Below the pieces are notes generated by a model. It was not told the DNA's origin and did no database searches. It saw nothing but the letters and a program-made list of their open reading frames with translations. Shown here piece after piece: positions 35,827 to 44,723 of a stretch of 64,000 nucleotides of DNA. The DNA comes from Acidobacteriota bacterium (GTDB lineage: Bacteria; Acidobacteriota; Terriglobia; 2-12-FULL-54-10): positions 17,094-81,093 of the forward strand of contig JACPPJ010000062.1 of the NCBI GenBank assembly GCA_016191085.1. The letters run 5' to 3'. Numbering within the stretch: the stretch's first letter is position 1; every line of letters starts with the position of its first letter. Position numbers and translations under genes: made by a program.

Positions 35827-36306
35827 ATGGACCCGATTACGCGCAAGCAAACTCTGCGGCTACTTTCGAATGGAATGTATGTGATCACCGCGCGCGATGG
35901 GGAGCAGTATGGTGCGGCTACCGTCACCTGGTTGTCGCAGGCATCGTTTAAGCCTCCGCTGATCATGGCGGCCATTCGGACCAACAGTAACGTGTTTGAG
36001 TGCCTGGCACGCAGCGGAATCGCCGCGATCCATATTCTCGGAAGCGACCAGCAGGATCTGGCGCAGAAATTTTTCTCCCCGACGAAATTTGAAAATGGGC
36101 TTCTGAATGGCGAGCGCTTCACCGAAGGTACGGCCGGCGTTCCGGTGTTGTGCAACACGCACGCACACCTGCAATGCCGGGTGCAGCGAATTCTGAGCGA
36201 CATCGGCGACCACGCGGTCGTGGTCTTCGAGGTCGTCGAAGCAGCATGCAACAGTCTGCCGCGCCCGCTCACAATCGCCGAATCGCCGTGGCAGTACGGC
36301 GGGTGA
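35827..36306 (+). CDS. Flavin reductase family protein
   Basis: This 159-residue FMN-binding split-barrel protein has family landmarks GMYVITARDGEQYGAATVTW, a QASFKPPLIMAAIR strand, NVFECLARSG and AQKFFSP. Such enzymes reduce FMN with NAD(P)H and hand it to two-component monooxygenases. It sits between the carrier protein and a GNAT gene in the operon that begins with a luciferase-like monooxygenase, which is the obvious partner. The gap to the carrier gene is 17 bp. Confidence 0.87.
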   Translation: MDPITRKQTLRLLSNGMYVITARDGEQYGAATVTWLSQASFKPPLIMAAIRTNSNVFECLARSGIAAIHILGSDQQDLAQKFFSPTKFENGLLNGERFTEGTAGVPVLCNTHAHLQCRVQRILSDIGDHAVVVFEVVEAACNSLPRPLTIAESPWQYGG

Positions 36307-36316
36307 GATATAGGTG

Positions 36317-37480
36317 ATGGGATTTGTACGCCCATTCCGCGAGACTGATATTCCGCAAGTTGCGGATCTACACCGCAGTGTGTTCAATCTCGCCACGGCA
36401 CCCGGGCCGCGGCTCCATCGCGCGTACCGGAATTATTTCCAAGGTATTTTTCTGAACCATCCCTGCAGCACTCCGGGAATTTGTTCGCTGGTCTACGATG
36501 AGAGCGGGACGGTCACGGGATTCTTGGGCGTCACTGCGCAGCCAATCTTCATTCGAGATCAGCCCGCGATTGCGGCAATCGGTTCGCAGTTCATCGTTGA
36601 TCCCACCCGGCGCTCTTCCATGGCTGGCTTGCAGTTGTTGAAGAGTTTTCTCTCCGGGCCGCAGAGCATCTCAATTGCTGATGAGGGCAGTGATCTGTCC
36701 CGTAAACTCTGGACCCGACTCGGCGGCGGCCCCGGGTACCTGCAAAGCATCTCATGGGCACGTATATTGCGACCCGCCCGGTTCCTGATCTCTCGCGTTT
36801 CGCGGCGCCTGCCCCTGCTGAAAGCTGCGGCCGCCGCGACACCGCTGCTGCATGTAGCAGACGCGGTGCTGTCTGCAATTCCGGCAATGCGTTTCAGCAC
36901 AGTGTCGGTGGCAGGGACGGTGGAGCACGCATCGCCGCAAATTCTGGCGAAGTGTCTTGCGGATCTGTCGAGTTCGTCTTCAGTGAGGCCCGCCTATGAC
37001 AGCAGCCATTACCTGGCGTGGGTGCTGTCGGTTCTTGAGCGGCACACACATCGCGGCAGGCTTCGAACGTGCATTGTACGGAGCCAGGGAAATTATTGTG
37101 TAGGCAGTTTTATTTATTACGCTCAGCGTGGAGGGCTGTCGGAAGTCCTGCAACTGGGTGCGAAACCCGCACATTATGAGCAGGTGCTGCAGCATTTATT
37201 CAACGATGCCTGGAGTCAGGGCGTACCTGCGCTTTGCGGGCGTATGGAGCCGGCATTCATGGGGGAGCTTCGTAAGCAGAACTGCCTGTTCCACCACCGC
37301 GGATACTGGATGCTGGTACACTCCAAAAATCCCGAAGCACTGCAAGCGATCCGATGCGGTGACGCTTTCCTGACTCGTTTGGAAGGCGAGTATTACTGCC
37401 ATTTCGACGAGAAAGTATTCGCCTCGCCTTTACTTATCCCGCAGCAGCAGCAGCTGCGTAACTCGATGGCTTCTGCATAG
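36317..37480 (+). CDS. GNAT-like acyltransferase
   Basis: This protein of about 387 residues has a GNAT start (MGFVRPFRETDIPQVADLHR, then GTVTGFLGVTAQPIF) and an AAIGSQFIVDPTRRSSMAGL stretch resembling the acyl-CoA-binding strand and loop. The C-terminal 200 residues contain a second region with LRTCIVRSQGNYCVGSFIYY and GVPALCGRMEP, possibly a second GNAT fold. It follows the flavin reductase by ten bases and closes the operon. It may acylate or amidate the product made on the carrier protein. The substrate is unknown. Confidence 0.6.
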   Translation: MGFVRPFRETDIPQVADLHRSVFNLATAPGPRLHRAYRNYFQGIFLNHPCSTPGICSLVYDESGTVTGFLGVTAQPIFIRDQPAIAAIGSQFIVDPTRRSSMAGLQLLKSFLSGPQSISIADEGSDLSRKLWTRLGGGPGYLQSISWARILRPARFLISRVSRRLPLLKAAAAATPLLHVADAVLSAIPAMRFSTVSVAGTVEHASPQILAKCLADLSSSSSVRPAYDSSHYLAWVLSVLERHTHRGRLRTCIVRSQGNYCVGSFIYYAQRGGLSEVLQLGAKPAHYEQVLQHLFNDAWSQGVPALCGRMEPAFMGELRKQNCLFHHRGYWMLVHSKNPEALQAIRCGDAFLTRLEGEYYCHFDEKVFASPLLIPQQQQLRNSMASA

Positions 37481-37639
37481 CGTACCGGATACAGCAACTC
37501 CCTTACTTTGGTCCTATTGACCCCCGCTGGCCCCTGCCATAGTCTGCTCTTGCTGACCCCCCAGCGTATCCGCCGCCGCCCAGGGCCCGCATGGTTCAAA
37601 GCTGTTGCTCCATATCGCTGCACTGGAGGACCTAGCCGA

Positions 37640-38326
37640 ATGCGTAGCAGAGTATTGGTTTCCGAGCAGGATGTCGCGACCCTGAACCTCATCCGCGAGG
37701 TTTTCACTTTGCATGGAATTTCCATCCGCGTGCTGCAAGACCCCGGAGAATTGGACGGCTTGGTAGAGGGAGAGAAATTCGACGCTGTGTTTATGGATTT
37801 AGCGACGCCGCAACTGAACGGGTCTGAGTTCATCCGCCGCATACGGCAGTCATCCTGGAACAGGAGCACTCCTATAGTTTTGCTTCCCCAACGTGTCGAG
37901 ACGCGCGCGCGACTGGAGGCCTTTAGCGCGGGCGGAACGTTTTTCCTGGAGAAGCCGCTCGATCGCACCAAGTTGACGCGCCTGCTCAGAAGCACGCGTG
38001 CAACTATGGTTGAAGAGCGGCGACGGTATATGCGCGTACCCCTGCACACCGACGTTGAATGCCGCGCCAATGAACGCGAGATCCGCGGAGCCGCTGTGAA
38101 CGTCAGCCGCGATGGAATTCTATTTCACGGAGATGGGACTCTCAAGCGCGGACAACTCGTAAAGCTGGCGTTCGCCATCGAACCGCGAAAGCCGGCACTA
38201 CATGCTACTGGTGTAGTGGCCCGCGTCGACGAAAAGCGCCGCCTCGGCGTGCGTTTTGTCCCGAATTTTCCTGAGGACGCCAACATGATCCAGGATTTCA
38301 TTGCCAAGCAGCTTGAGGTCTTATGA
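37640..38326 (+). CDS. Receiver domain fused to PilZ domain
   Basis: This 228-residue regulator has an N-terminal receiver domain with the phospho-acceptor Asp in AVFMDLATPQLNG and the Lys in FFLEKPLD, but with no Thr/Ser at the usual switch position (IVLLPQR). A C-terminal PilZ domain begins with RRRYMRVPLHTDVEC and VNVSRDGILFHG, the RxxxR and DxSxxG-type loop that binds cyclic di-GMP. The ATG at 37640 has GGAGG ten bases upstream. It overlaps the next PilZ gene by four bases. Confidence 0.82.
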   Translation: MRSRVLVSEQDVATLNLIREVFTLHGISIRVLQDPGELDGLVEGEKFDAVFMDLATPQLNGSEFIRRIRQSSWNRSTPIVLLPQRVETRARLEAFSAGGTFFLEKPLDRTKLTRLLRSTRATMVEERRRYMRVPLHTDVECRANEREIRGAAVNVSRDGILFHGDGTLKRGQLVKLAFAIEPRKPALHATGVVARVDEKRRLGVRFVPNFPEDANMIQDFIAKQLEVL

Positions 38327-38865
38327 ACAACAGCAAAGATTACAACGTGAGGTTGATCTGCCCGCACGGTGATGGAGATCAGTGGGTGCTGTTACAGAAT
38401 CGCGCAGAGGCTCTGACCGAAGTACTCGAAACCGCGTGGGATTTCGAATGTCCGGCGCACGGCGTTCAGCGAGAGTTTCCTCTCGCTGCTATCGAACAAA
38501 TTCCTCAGCCGCTCTCTGACCCCGCTGCACATCCGAAGTCGGCCGAGTCGTCCAAGAAGCGACCCAAAGAGCTCCGCCATCGAAGAGAGGTCCGGGTCCG
38601 TGTCAGGGGACGCGACCGATATGGCAACGTCTTCACGCAAACAGCTTTCTCGGTGAATATCAGCCGCAGTGGAGCACGCCTGCATGGAATCGGGTCCGTA
38701 ACGCCTGGACAGACGGTCGAAGTGCGCCGCTTCTTGCGCAACGCACGTTTCAGCGTCATATGGACGGGCCAGCGCGGAACGCCGCTGGAGAATGAGATGG
38801 GCATCTGCTGCCTCAACCCGAACAAAAACTTCTGGGGATTGCCGGCGCCGGGAGTGAGGCGGTAG
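38323..38865 (+). CDS. PilZ domain protein
   Basis: This 180-residue protein has an N-terminal part containing paired Cys/His residues (CPHGDGDQW, CPAHGV) and a C-terminal PilZ domain starting RREVRVRVRGRDRYGNVF with VNISRSGARLHG. Cyclic di-GMP binding is expected but not certain, because the first motif is RRxxRxR. The ATGA overlap with the receiver-PilZ gene makes them a pair, likely read together in surface or motility control. Confidence 0.75.
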   Translation: MNNSKDYNVRLICPHGDGDQWVLLQNRAEALTEVLETAWDFECPAHGVQREFPLAAIEQIPQPLSDPAAHPKSAESSKKRPKELRHRREVRVRVRGRDRYGNVFTQTAFSVNISRSGARLHGIGSVTPGQTVEVRRFLRNARFSVIWTGQRGTPLENEMGICCLNPNKNFWGLPAPGVRR

Positions 38866-38978
38866 CGAGTTTCTTCAGACGGCGGGACGGAGATTCGGCG
38901 TTCGTGTGTGCCAGTCCGCTGCGCGTTCGGGAAAACAAGCCGCTCCTTTCGCGCGATGCCATAGGCGCTGAGACGGCG

Positions 38979-39521
38979 CTACGTCCTCTGCAGCTCGCTG
39001 AAGCGCTTGTTGGCCTTCTCGATCTTGGGATCAATGACGAATTGGCAATACGGCTGTTCTGGATTGCTGGCGTAGTACCGGCGGTGATATTCCTCGGCCT
39101 CATAGAAATCCGTGAGCGGCTTTACTTCCGTGACGATCGGCTGCGTAAATGTGCCGGAGCGATTGAGTTCCGCGATCATCTCTTCCGCGGCAGCCTTCTG
39201 CGCGTCGTTGGAGTAAAGAATGATCGAGCGGTACTGCATGCCGGTGTCGTGGCCCTGGCGATTGAGCGTAGTGGGGTCGTGCGTGGCAAAGAAAACCGTC
39301 AGCAGGTCGCGGTAGGGAATCTGGGCCGGATCAAATTCCACGCGAACCACTTCGGCATGTCCTGTGGTGCCTGTGCACACCAGCTTATAGGTTGGATTCT
39401 TCACGTCGCCGCCAGCATATCCTGGCATCACGGAGATTACGCCACGCAGCCGTTCGAACACTGCTTCCGTGCACCAGAAACACCCGCCGCCGAAAACCGC
39501 AACTTCCGTTTGCGCGCTCAT
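38979..39521 (-). CDS. msrA: Peptide methionine sulfoxide reductase A
   Basis: This protein of about 180 residues reduces methionine-S-sulfoxide in proteins. The catalytic motif FGGGCFWCTEAVF is followed by GYAGGDVKNPTYKLVCTGTTG, HAEVVRVEFDP and HDPTTLNRQGHDTGMQYRS, all standard. The start at 39521 matches the normal N-terminus (MSAQTEVAVFGGG). No MsrB is fused or adjacent. It is monocistronic, convergent with the PilZ pair. Confidence 0.95.
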   Translation of the reverse strand: MSAQTEVAVFGGGCFWCTEAVFERLRGVISVMPGYAGGDVKNPTYKLVCTGTTGHAEVVRVEFDPAQIPYRDLLTVFFATHDPTTLNRQGHDTGMQYRSIILYSNDAQKAAAEEMIAELNRSGTFTQPIVTEVKPLTDFYEAEEYHRRYYASNPEQPYCQFVIDPKIEKANKRFSELQRT

Positions 39522-39610
39522 TGAGTTTTTCCCGCCTGTAGTTGATGGGTCTCTCCAGAGCATACGCCAGCAGTCCGCATGCGCTCAAGCATTTTATAGC
39601 TCCTGTGCAG

Positions 39611-40147
39611 CTAGATAAGAATACGCGCGCCCAGCAGTTGCGCGATGCTCCACGCCAGGAAAAGCAGGTATATGATCCCGAAAAATAGGGGAAAGCTGAT
39701 GGAACGGTGCGCCCACCAGCGGCGATGCACGCGGAAGGCCCAGTTGGTGTGGAACATTATGGGAGTGTTTTGCTGGTCGGTAACGAAGGTTTTCTGGTCT
39801 TTGAGGGTGTACAGATCACCGAACGGCGTAAAGTGATTCCATCCCGGGGTCCGCTCGATGCCCCGCAGCCGCCACTCCCACAACGAATTCTGCAGGTCGA
39901 ACCTGCCCAGCACAATCGCCATTTGGAGAGTCACGACCAGCCCGAATATGCAGAGCACAACAATGAACACGGAGAATATGCGCAATGTTGGCTGGCGGGA
40001 TACCAACAATCCGATAGCCGCGACAAAGATTGAATTCGCCGTGAGGTAACCGGAGATCAGGCTATGGTAATCGCGAACTCCCGAAGTCCACAGATTTAGC
40101 AGATATTCATAGCTACGTTCGAGATCCGGCGTCGTCGGCTGGTCCAT
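39611..40147 (-). CDS. Hypothetical membrane protein
   Basis: This protein of about 178 residues has two N-terminal membrane helices (SGYLTANSIFVAAIGLLVS and IFSVFIVVLCIFGLVVTLQM), a cytoplasmic middle containing RTPGWNHFTPFGDLY, and one more helix near the end (SFPLFFGIIYLLFLAWSIAQ). I recognise no family with confidence; the RipA/YiaA-like small membrane proteins have a similar layout. The frame extends to a TTG at 40192, but the ATG at 40147 is a simpler start. The 368 bp upstream (40148-40515) hold no gene I can support. Confidence 0.55.
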   Translation of the reverse strand: MDQPTTPDLERSYEYLLNLWTSGVRDYHSLISGYLTANSIFVAAIGLLVSRQPTLRIFSVFIVVLCIFGLVVTLQMAIVLGRFDLQNSLWEWRLRGIERTPGWNHFTPFGDLYTLKDQKTFVTDQQNTPIMFHTNWAFRVHRRWWAHRSISFPLFFGIIYLLFLAWSIAQLLGARILI

Positions 40148-40515
40148 AAGGCTTGATGGAGGTTCGGCGGTCTCTGTAAGAGCATACGGCAATTGGATTC
40201 GCGGCTACAACCACGCTGGGACATGTCATGAAAGGCACCGACCGGGATCGAATGCTCGGCTCGATTGTCGGAAAGGCCCTGGAACCGCTGCAGACGGCAC
40301 CGGAGGATTGAAGTGTTGGTGACGCTGCAATAAGCCGCTGCAAAGCGAAGTCTCACTTGGCAGGTAAGCCTGGATTCGCCAGGACCCCTACGCGCGGGGC
40401 ATCGCATCCAGGTCGAGGAAGAAATCGACATCAAATCAGCAGCTTAACGCCATTGCATTTGCCGCGAGATTCTGCCGGAAGGTATCCTTCACCACTGAGC
40501 AGTCCAGCGGGTCGC

Positions 40516-40971
40516 CTATGGTTGCTGCAGCGATTCCAGGTGCTTAGTCAAATTGATGGTGCAGAGGCGGCTGAGGTCCTTGTCCCATTCGATTTCCTTG
40601 AAGATGGGTCCCCAGACGGGCATCTGACGAGAGCCGTGCGCTGCGATTCCGTCTTCGCCGGCGATGATGCTGCGCATGCGGTCTGTCGGGAATTGGCCGC
40701 CGTTCCTGCTACGGATGCGTGTGAGGTCCGGGACCGGCCTATTCAGAGCGGAGGCGGTTGGTCCCCCGCCTTTGCCATCCACGCCGTGACAGGTTGCACA
40801 GTATTCCAGATAAAGATCCGACCCTTGTACAGACTCGATCAGGCGGCTGGACTCAGGCAGCCCCCTGCGGCCCTCGTTCACGTTGGACCTGTCGCAACCC
40901 TGCAATGCGCCGATTAACAGCAGTGCACATATACCTGCGACGGCTCCTGGATACGTCATTCGAACTGACAT
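40516..40971 (-). CDS. c-type cytochrome lipoprotein
   Basis: This monohaem cytochrome c of about 151 residues has a lipoprotein signal (lipobox ending LQGC), so it is anchored to a membrane. The haem site is CATCHGVDGKGGGPTASALN and the likely Met ligand is in SRQMPVWGPIF. It could feed the oxidase encoded 9 kb away or another reductase. The gene lies 45 bp downstream of the CBS-domain gene on the same strand and may share its promoter with tandem CRP-like sites. Confidence 0.83.
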   Translation of the reverse strand: MSVRMTYPGAVAGICALLLIGALQGCDRSNVNEGRRGLPESSRLIESVQGSDLYLEYCATCHGVDGKGGGPTASALNRPVPDLTRIRSRNGGQFPTDRMRSIIAGEDGIAAHGSRQMPVWGPIFKEIEWDKDLSRLCTINLTKHLESLQQP

Positions 40972-41015
40972 AACGCCTCCTAGCCACAGACGCATGAGTA
41001 CCAAGCGGCGCTGCG

Positions 41016-41408
41016 TCACGCGAACGAGAGGAACTCCGGCTGAAGCGCGGCGCGAATTATGTCGGCACGGGAGATGATCCCGACCAACACGCCGCGGTTC
41101 GTGACCGGAACCCTAACCACGCCTTCCTCGTCCAGCACCTTCATGACGTCCGCCATGGTTGCATCCGTCTCAACCGTCACGGGATCGGTGGACATGATGT
41201 CCTCGGCGCGCAACGTTTCGAGCTGCTTTCCTTCGATCAGCGCGCCCATGATGTCGGCTTCCGTGATGACGCCCAAGACCGTGCCGTCGCGGTCTGCTAC
41301 CGGCATTCCCGTGATCCGATTTACCAGCAGCTCAGCAGCAATGTCGCGGACAGATGCTCCGGGCGTAGTCGCCAGCACGGGACGGGTCATAATTTCGCTC
41401 GCGTTCAT
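41016..41408 (-). CDS. Tandem CBS-domain protein
   Basis: This 130-residue protein consists of two CBS motifs. It starts [20 protein letters not shown], then has GMPVADRDGTVLGVITEADI, and the second copy ends VPVTNRGVLVGIISRADIIR. CBS pairs bind adenine nucleotides and act as energy sensors. The ATG at 41408 has an AGGAGAG ribosome site. Two CRP-like sites lie 78-115 bp upstream, and a cytochrome c gene follows, so a role in the response to carbon or oxygen supply is plausible. Confidence 0.87.
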   Translation of the reverse strand: MNASEIMTRPVLATTPGASVRDIAAELLVNRITGMPVADRDGTVLGVITEADIMGALIEGKQLETLRAEDIMSTDPVTVETDATMADVMKVLDEEGVVRVPVTNRGVLVGIISRADIIRAALQPEFLSFA

Positions 41409-41485
41409 GGCTCTCTCCTTCCCTGGACCAGCCCGAACGGCTGCCGTGCCAGAGAAAAAGTGTAGCTCAAGCCGCACCATTTGCC

Positions 41486-41523
41486 TGTGACCGCAATCAC
41501 AGCCCGCTGTGACTGCAAGCACG
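41486..41523. promoter_or_regulatory. Tandem CRP/FNR-type binding sites
   Basis: TGTGA-CCGCAA-TCACA (41486-41501) is a perfect CRP-type palindrome. A second, weaker site, TGTGA-CTGCAA-GCACG, spans 41508-41523. Their centres are 22 bp apart, two helical turns, so two dimers would sit on one face. They precede the CBS gene on the minus strand; the DUF4139-like gene on the plus strand is 205 bp away. The rest of the 319-bp gap shows nothing else. Confidence 0.6.
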
Positions 41524-41727
41524 GCCGCGCTGGTGCTTCCGATGTATGGTGATGGTGAACAGCACACAGCCAGATCCCTCCTCGCTTCGCTCGCCGGGAA
41601 TGACAACATCCAACCTACATCCAGTGTGGTATCGTTCAGTTTTCACCGGCACGCGGGAGTATTTGCGCTCTGCGGTGTCTAAAAGAAACAGGAGAGAACT
41701 GAGTCATTTAAGTGAGGTCCATGTCCT

Positions 41728-43743
41728 ATGACATTACGCGAGAGCTTAAAACATTTTGTATTTCTGCTCGTGTTCCTGTTCTCCTCATTGTTAAACGCGG
41801 CTGATCTGCCGGTGAGGCAGGTCATTCTGTACAAACATGGAGTCGGGTACTTCCAGCGATCCGGCCAACTCGGTGCAGGCGAGACGGCGCGCCTCGACTT
41901 CGATGCTGCGGAGATGAATGACGTGCTGAAGTCGCTGACCATCATCGAGCGCGGCGGCGGCAAAATCTCCGGCCTGCGCTATGACGCCAGCGAACCGCTG
42001 GACAAAAAGCTCTCCGCTTACCCGTTCCGGCTCGGACCGGGACAGCCGCTCAGCGCCGTGCTCGACCAGCTCAAAGGCGCAGTGCTTGAGCTGAAGTTTG
42101 GCACCGAAACGGTGCGCGGCGCGATCCTCAGCGGGCGCGTGACGCCTCGCGACGACAAGCGGCCCGAGTCGGAGCAAGTTCTGCTGCTGCTCGATAGCGG
42201 CGAGATGCGGGGCTTTGACCTCGCCTCTGCCACGGGAATCCGGCTGCTCGATCCTGCGTTGCAGACCCAATTCAGGCAGTATCTGGCTGATCTCTCCGGC
42301 GCACGGTCGAAAGAAAAGCGCAGCGTGTACATTGATTCAACCGGGCAGCAGGCGAGGCAGGTTGTGGCGGATTACATGGTCCCGATGCCGGTCTGGAAAT
42401 CGAGCTACCGGCTGATCTGGGATCAAGGCTCCGAGCCGACGCTCGAAGGCTGGGCCATCGTGGATAATACTACCGGCGAAGACTGGACCGGCGTGCAGTT
42501 GTCGCTGGTCTCAGGCCGTCCGATCTCATTCATCAGCCGGTTATACGAACCGCGATATATTGCGCGTCCGACTGCTGAATTGCCCGAAGAGCGAGCGCAA
42601 GCTCCAGTAGTGCATCAGGGTGCAATTCAGGAAGACAAACCGGCCGAAGCTCAACGAGACGTGCGCGCGCAGAAGATGGAACGTGCAGCAGGCGAGGTGA
42701 TAGGAGGAATTGTGGCGGCGGCGCCGCCGCCACCGGCACGTGCAGATGTCACTAGCACTGTTACGGGCGCAGCCGCTGCACAGGAACTTGGAGAGTTGTT
42801 TGAGTACAGCTTTCCCGCCGCCGTCACGGTGCGAAAGAACGAATCCGCCATGCTGCCTTTCTTGCAGCAGAAGCTCTCGGCGCGCAGGCTGCTGGTGTAT
42901 TCGAATACATCATCGGTCCACCCGCTGCACTCGGCTGAGATCACCAACTCCACGGGCAAGACGCTCGATGGCGGCCCCATCACTGTCTATGACGACAACG
43001 CCTACGCGGGCGAGGCATTGGTCGAGACGCTCAAGACAGGCGACAAGCGGCTCATCAGCTATGGCGTGGATCTCGGGACCCGCATCACAACGCTGTTCGA
43101 CAGCAAGGGAGACATAGTCAGGGAAATCCACGTGCGCCGCGGCACCATGACCACGCGCACGGCGGCCATCGAGACCAAGACGTATACCATCCGCAACGTG
43201 GATCAGAAAGCAAAGACGCTGATCATCGAGCATCCTGTGCGACAGCAATACAAGGTGACGGATCAGAAGCCAGTTGAAACAACAGCAAACGCCTACCGCT
43301 TCGAGGTGAAGCTCGCGGCGGGCGCGACGGAAAAACTGCCGGTCACGGAAGAGCGCGTTTACGAGAGCTCCGTTTCCGTTTTGAATATCAACCCGGACGT
43401 ATTGGTGAGCTACGTCCAAAACAAAAGCCTGAGCGACGCGGCCCGCGCACAGCTTCAGCAGATTCTGGACCGCAAGCGCCAGATCGCTTCTGCCGACGGC
43501 GAGATTCGCCGCAGCGACGAGCAGATCAGAAGCATCTTTCAGGACCAGGAGCGAGTGCGGCAAAACATCAACAGCCTGAATCGCGTGAGCGGGCAGGAGC
43601 AACAAGTGCAGACGTACTCGCGGCAACTCGCGGCTCAGGAGACGCAACTCGCTACGCAGCGCGACCGGCAGGCAGAGCAGCAGAGACGCAAGGCGGCTCT
43701 AGAAACCGAGCTGAATTCGCTGATTGAAAAGATGGAGTTCTAG
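41728..43743 (+). CDS. Exported DUF4139-like protein
   Basis: This 671-residue protein has a signal peptide (FVFLLVFLFSSLLNAA) and then VRQVILYKHGVGYFQRSG, an opening typical of DUF4139-type proteins in Acidobacteria and relatives. The centre has beta-rich segments (WKSSYRLIWD, GWAIVDNTTGEDW) and an Ala/Pro-rich linker near residues 325-350. The last 100 residues form a coiled coil rich in Gln, Arg and Glu. Its function is unknown; related proteins are linked to the cell envelope. A glutathione peroxidase gene follows 7 bp later. Confidence 0.7.
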   Translation: MTLRESLKHFVFLLVFLFSSLLNAADLPVRQVILYKHGVGYFQRSGQLGAGETARLDFDAAEMNDVLKSLTIIERGGGKISGLRYDASEPLDKKLSAYPFRLGPGQPLSAVLDQLKGAVLELKFGTETVRGAILSGRVTPRDDKRPESEQVLLLLDSGEMRGFDLASATGIRLLDPALQTQFRQYLADLSGARSKEKRSVYIDSTGQQARQVVADYMVPMPVWKSSYRLIWDQGSEPTLEGWAIVDNTTGEDWTGVQLSLVSGRPISFISRLYEPRYIARPTAELPEERAQAPVVHQGAIQEDKPAEAQRDVRAQKMERAAGEVIGGIVAAAPPPPARADVTSTVTGAAAAQELGELFEYSFPAAVTVRKNESAMLPFLQQKLSARRLLVYSNTSSVHPLHSAEITNSTGKTLDGGPITVYDDNAYAGEALVETLKTGDKRLISYGVDLGTRITTLFDSKGDIVREIHVRRGTMTTRTAAIETKTYTIRNVDQKAKTLIIEHPVRQQYKVTDQKPVETTANAYRFEVKLAAGATEKLPVTEERVYESSVSVLNINPDVLVSYVQNKSLSDAARAQLQQILDRKRQIASADGEIRRSDEQIRSIFQDQERVRQNINSLNRVSGQEQQVQTYSRQLAAQETQLATQRDRQAEQQRRKAALETELNSLIEKMEF

Positions 43744-43750
43744 ACCGACC

Positions 43751-44242
43751 ATGTCCGTCTGCGATTTCTCGGCCACGTCCATCGATGGCCAAGATGTGCC
43801 TCTCTCGATGTTTCGGGGAAGGGTCCTGTTGATTGTCAACGTGGCCAGCCGCTGCGGTTTCACTCCGCAGTACGAGGGGCTTGAAAGTTTGTACCGGAAA
43901 TACAAAGAACAGGGATTCACTGTCCTGGGATTTCCCTGCAATCAGTTTGGGAGCCAGGAACCTGGGAGCGAAACGGAGATTAAGAATTTTTGCGACGCGC
44001 AATTCGGGATAACTTTTCCGTTATTCGCCAAAATTGAAGTGAACGGGCCGCAGGCACACCCGCTCTACAAGTACCTGACCAAAGCGAAGCCAGGCATCCT
44101 AGGGACTGCAAAGATTAAGTGGAACTTTACCAAGTTCTTGGTGGACCGGGACGGCGTTCCCCTGAGGCGCTATGCGCCCAAGCACCAGCCGTCAGCCATA
44201 GATGAGGAGATCAGGCGCGCTCTGGAGGAGCCGCGCTCATAA
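43751..44242 (+). CDS. Glutathione peroxidase (Cys type)
   Basis: This 163-residue thiol peroxidase of the glutathione/thioredoxin peroxidase family has the peroxidatic Cys in NVASRCGFTPQY, Gln in FPCNQFGSQEP and Trp-Asn in KWNFTKFLVDRDG. Like most bacterial members it probably uses thioredoxin. The ATG at 43751 lies 7 bp after the DUF4139-like gene, so both are likely co-transcribed. The 3' end overlaps a small convergent gene by 32 bp. Confidence 0.92.
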   Translation: MSVCDFSATSIDGQDVPLSMFRGRVLLIVNVASRCGFTPQYEGLESLYRKYKEQGFTVLGFPCNQFGSQEPGSETEIKNFCDAQFGITFPLFAKIEVNGPQAHPLYKYLTKAKPGILGTAKIKWNFTKFLVDRDGVPLRRYAPKHQPSAIDEEIRRALEEPRS

Positions 44243-44429
44243 TCTGCTGCTCCTGCGACTTGCTGCCGCGGGAAGCATAACGGCGCTGCCGCTCCCAGCA
44301 GTCTCCTGAGAAGCGGTAATGATAATGGCTGGCATCGTATTGTGACTTTCCTCGTACCTGAACGTGCTTCTGACCGAACACGATCACCCCGTGGCACAGA
44401 TCGCAGTAGCGCTGTCCGTTGATGAGCAT
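44211..44429 (-). CDS. Small Cys/His-rich protein
   Basis: This 72-residue protein reads MLINGQRYCDLCHGVIVFGQ, then SQYDASHYHYRFSGDC. A CxxCH-like pair followed by His and a later Cys suggests a metal-binding knuckle; no signal peptide is present, so it is not a cytochrome. A GGAGACGCGG ribosome site supports the ATG at 44429, making the protein shorter than the open frame. It overlaps the end of the peroxidase gene. I do not know its function. The 294 bp up to the next gene appear empty. Confidence 0.5.
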   Translation of the reverse strand: MLINGQRYCDLCHGVIVFGQKHVQVRGKSQYDASHYHYRFSGDCWERQRRYASRGSKSQEQQIMSAAPPERA

Positions 44430-44723
44430 CCGCGTCTCCTCCGACAGGCACTCATAACCGTCTTGAGCATGTGGCGCACAGATATCCACGGACAATAGCG
44501 CGAAGGTCACATTTGGTCGGGGACTTCGCTACCATTATGTCCGCTTTTTGCCGTCGCGGGAAGGGGAGCTTGAGAAGAAGTCTGGACCATATTATCATCA
44601 GTAGCTAATAATCTGGCCAACGGCAGCACTGCGGCAACGCAATCTCACTTTCGGTGGATGCGGGCTCAGCAAAGTGCTCCGCAGATTGGCCGCTACCGGA
44701 GAGAGGCCGGAGGCTTGTCGGTT

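Noticed and set aside
40148..40515. 112-codon minus-strand frame in the gap (40096-40434) as a gene or transposase remnant
   Set aside because: The translation is Arg/Ser/Cys-rich with no motif, and it overlaps a better gene at its end; I see nothing supportable in this gap.
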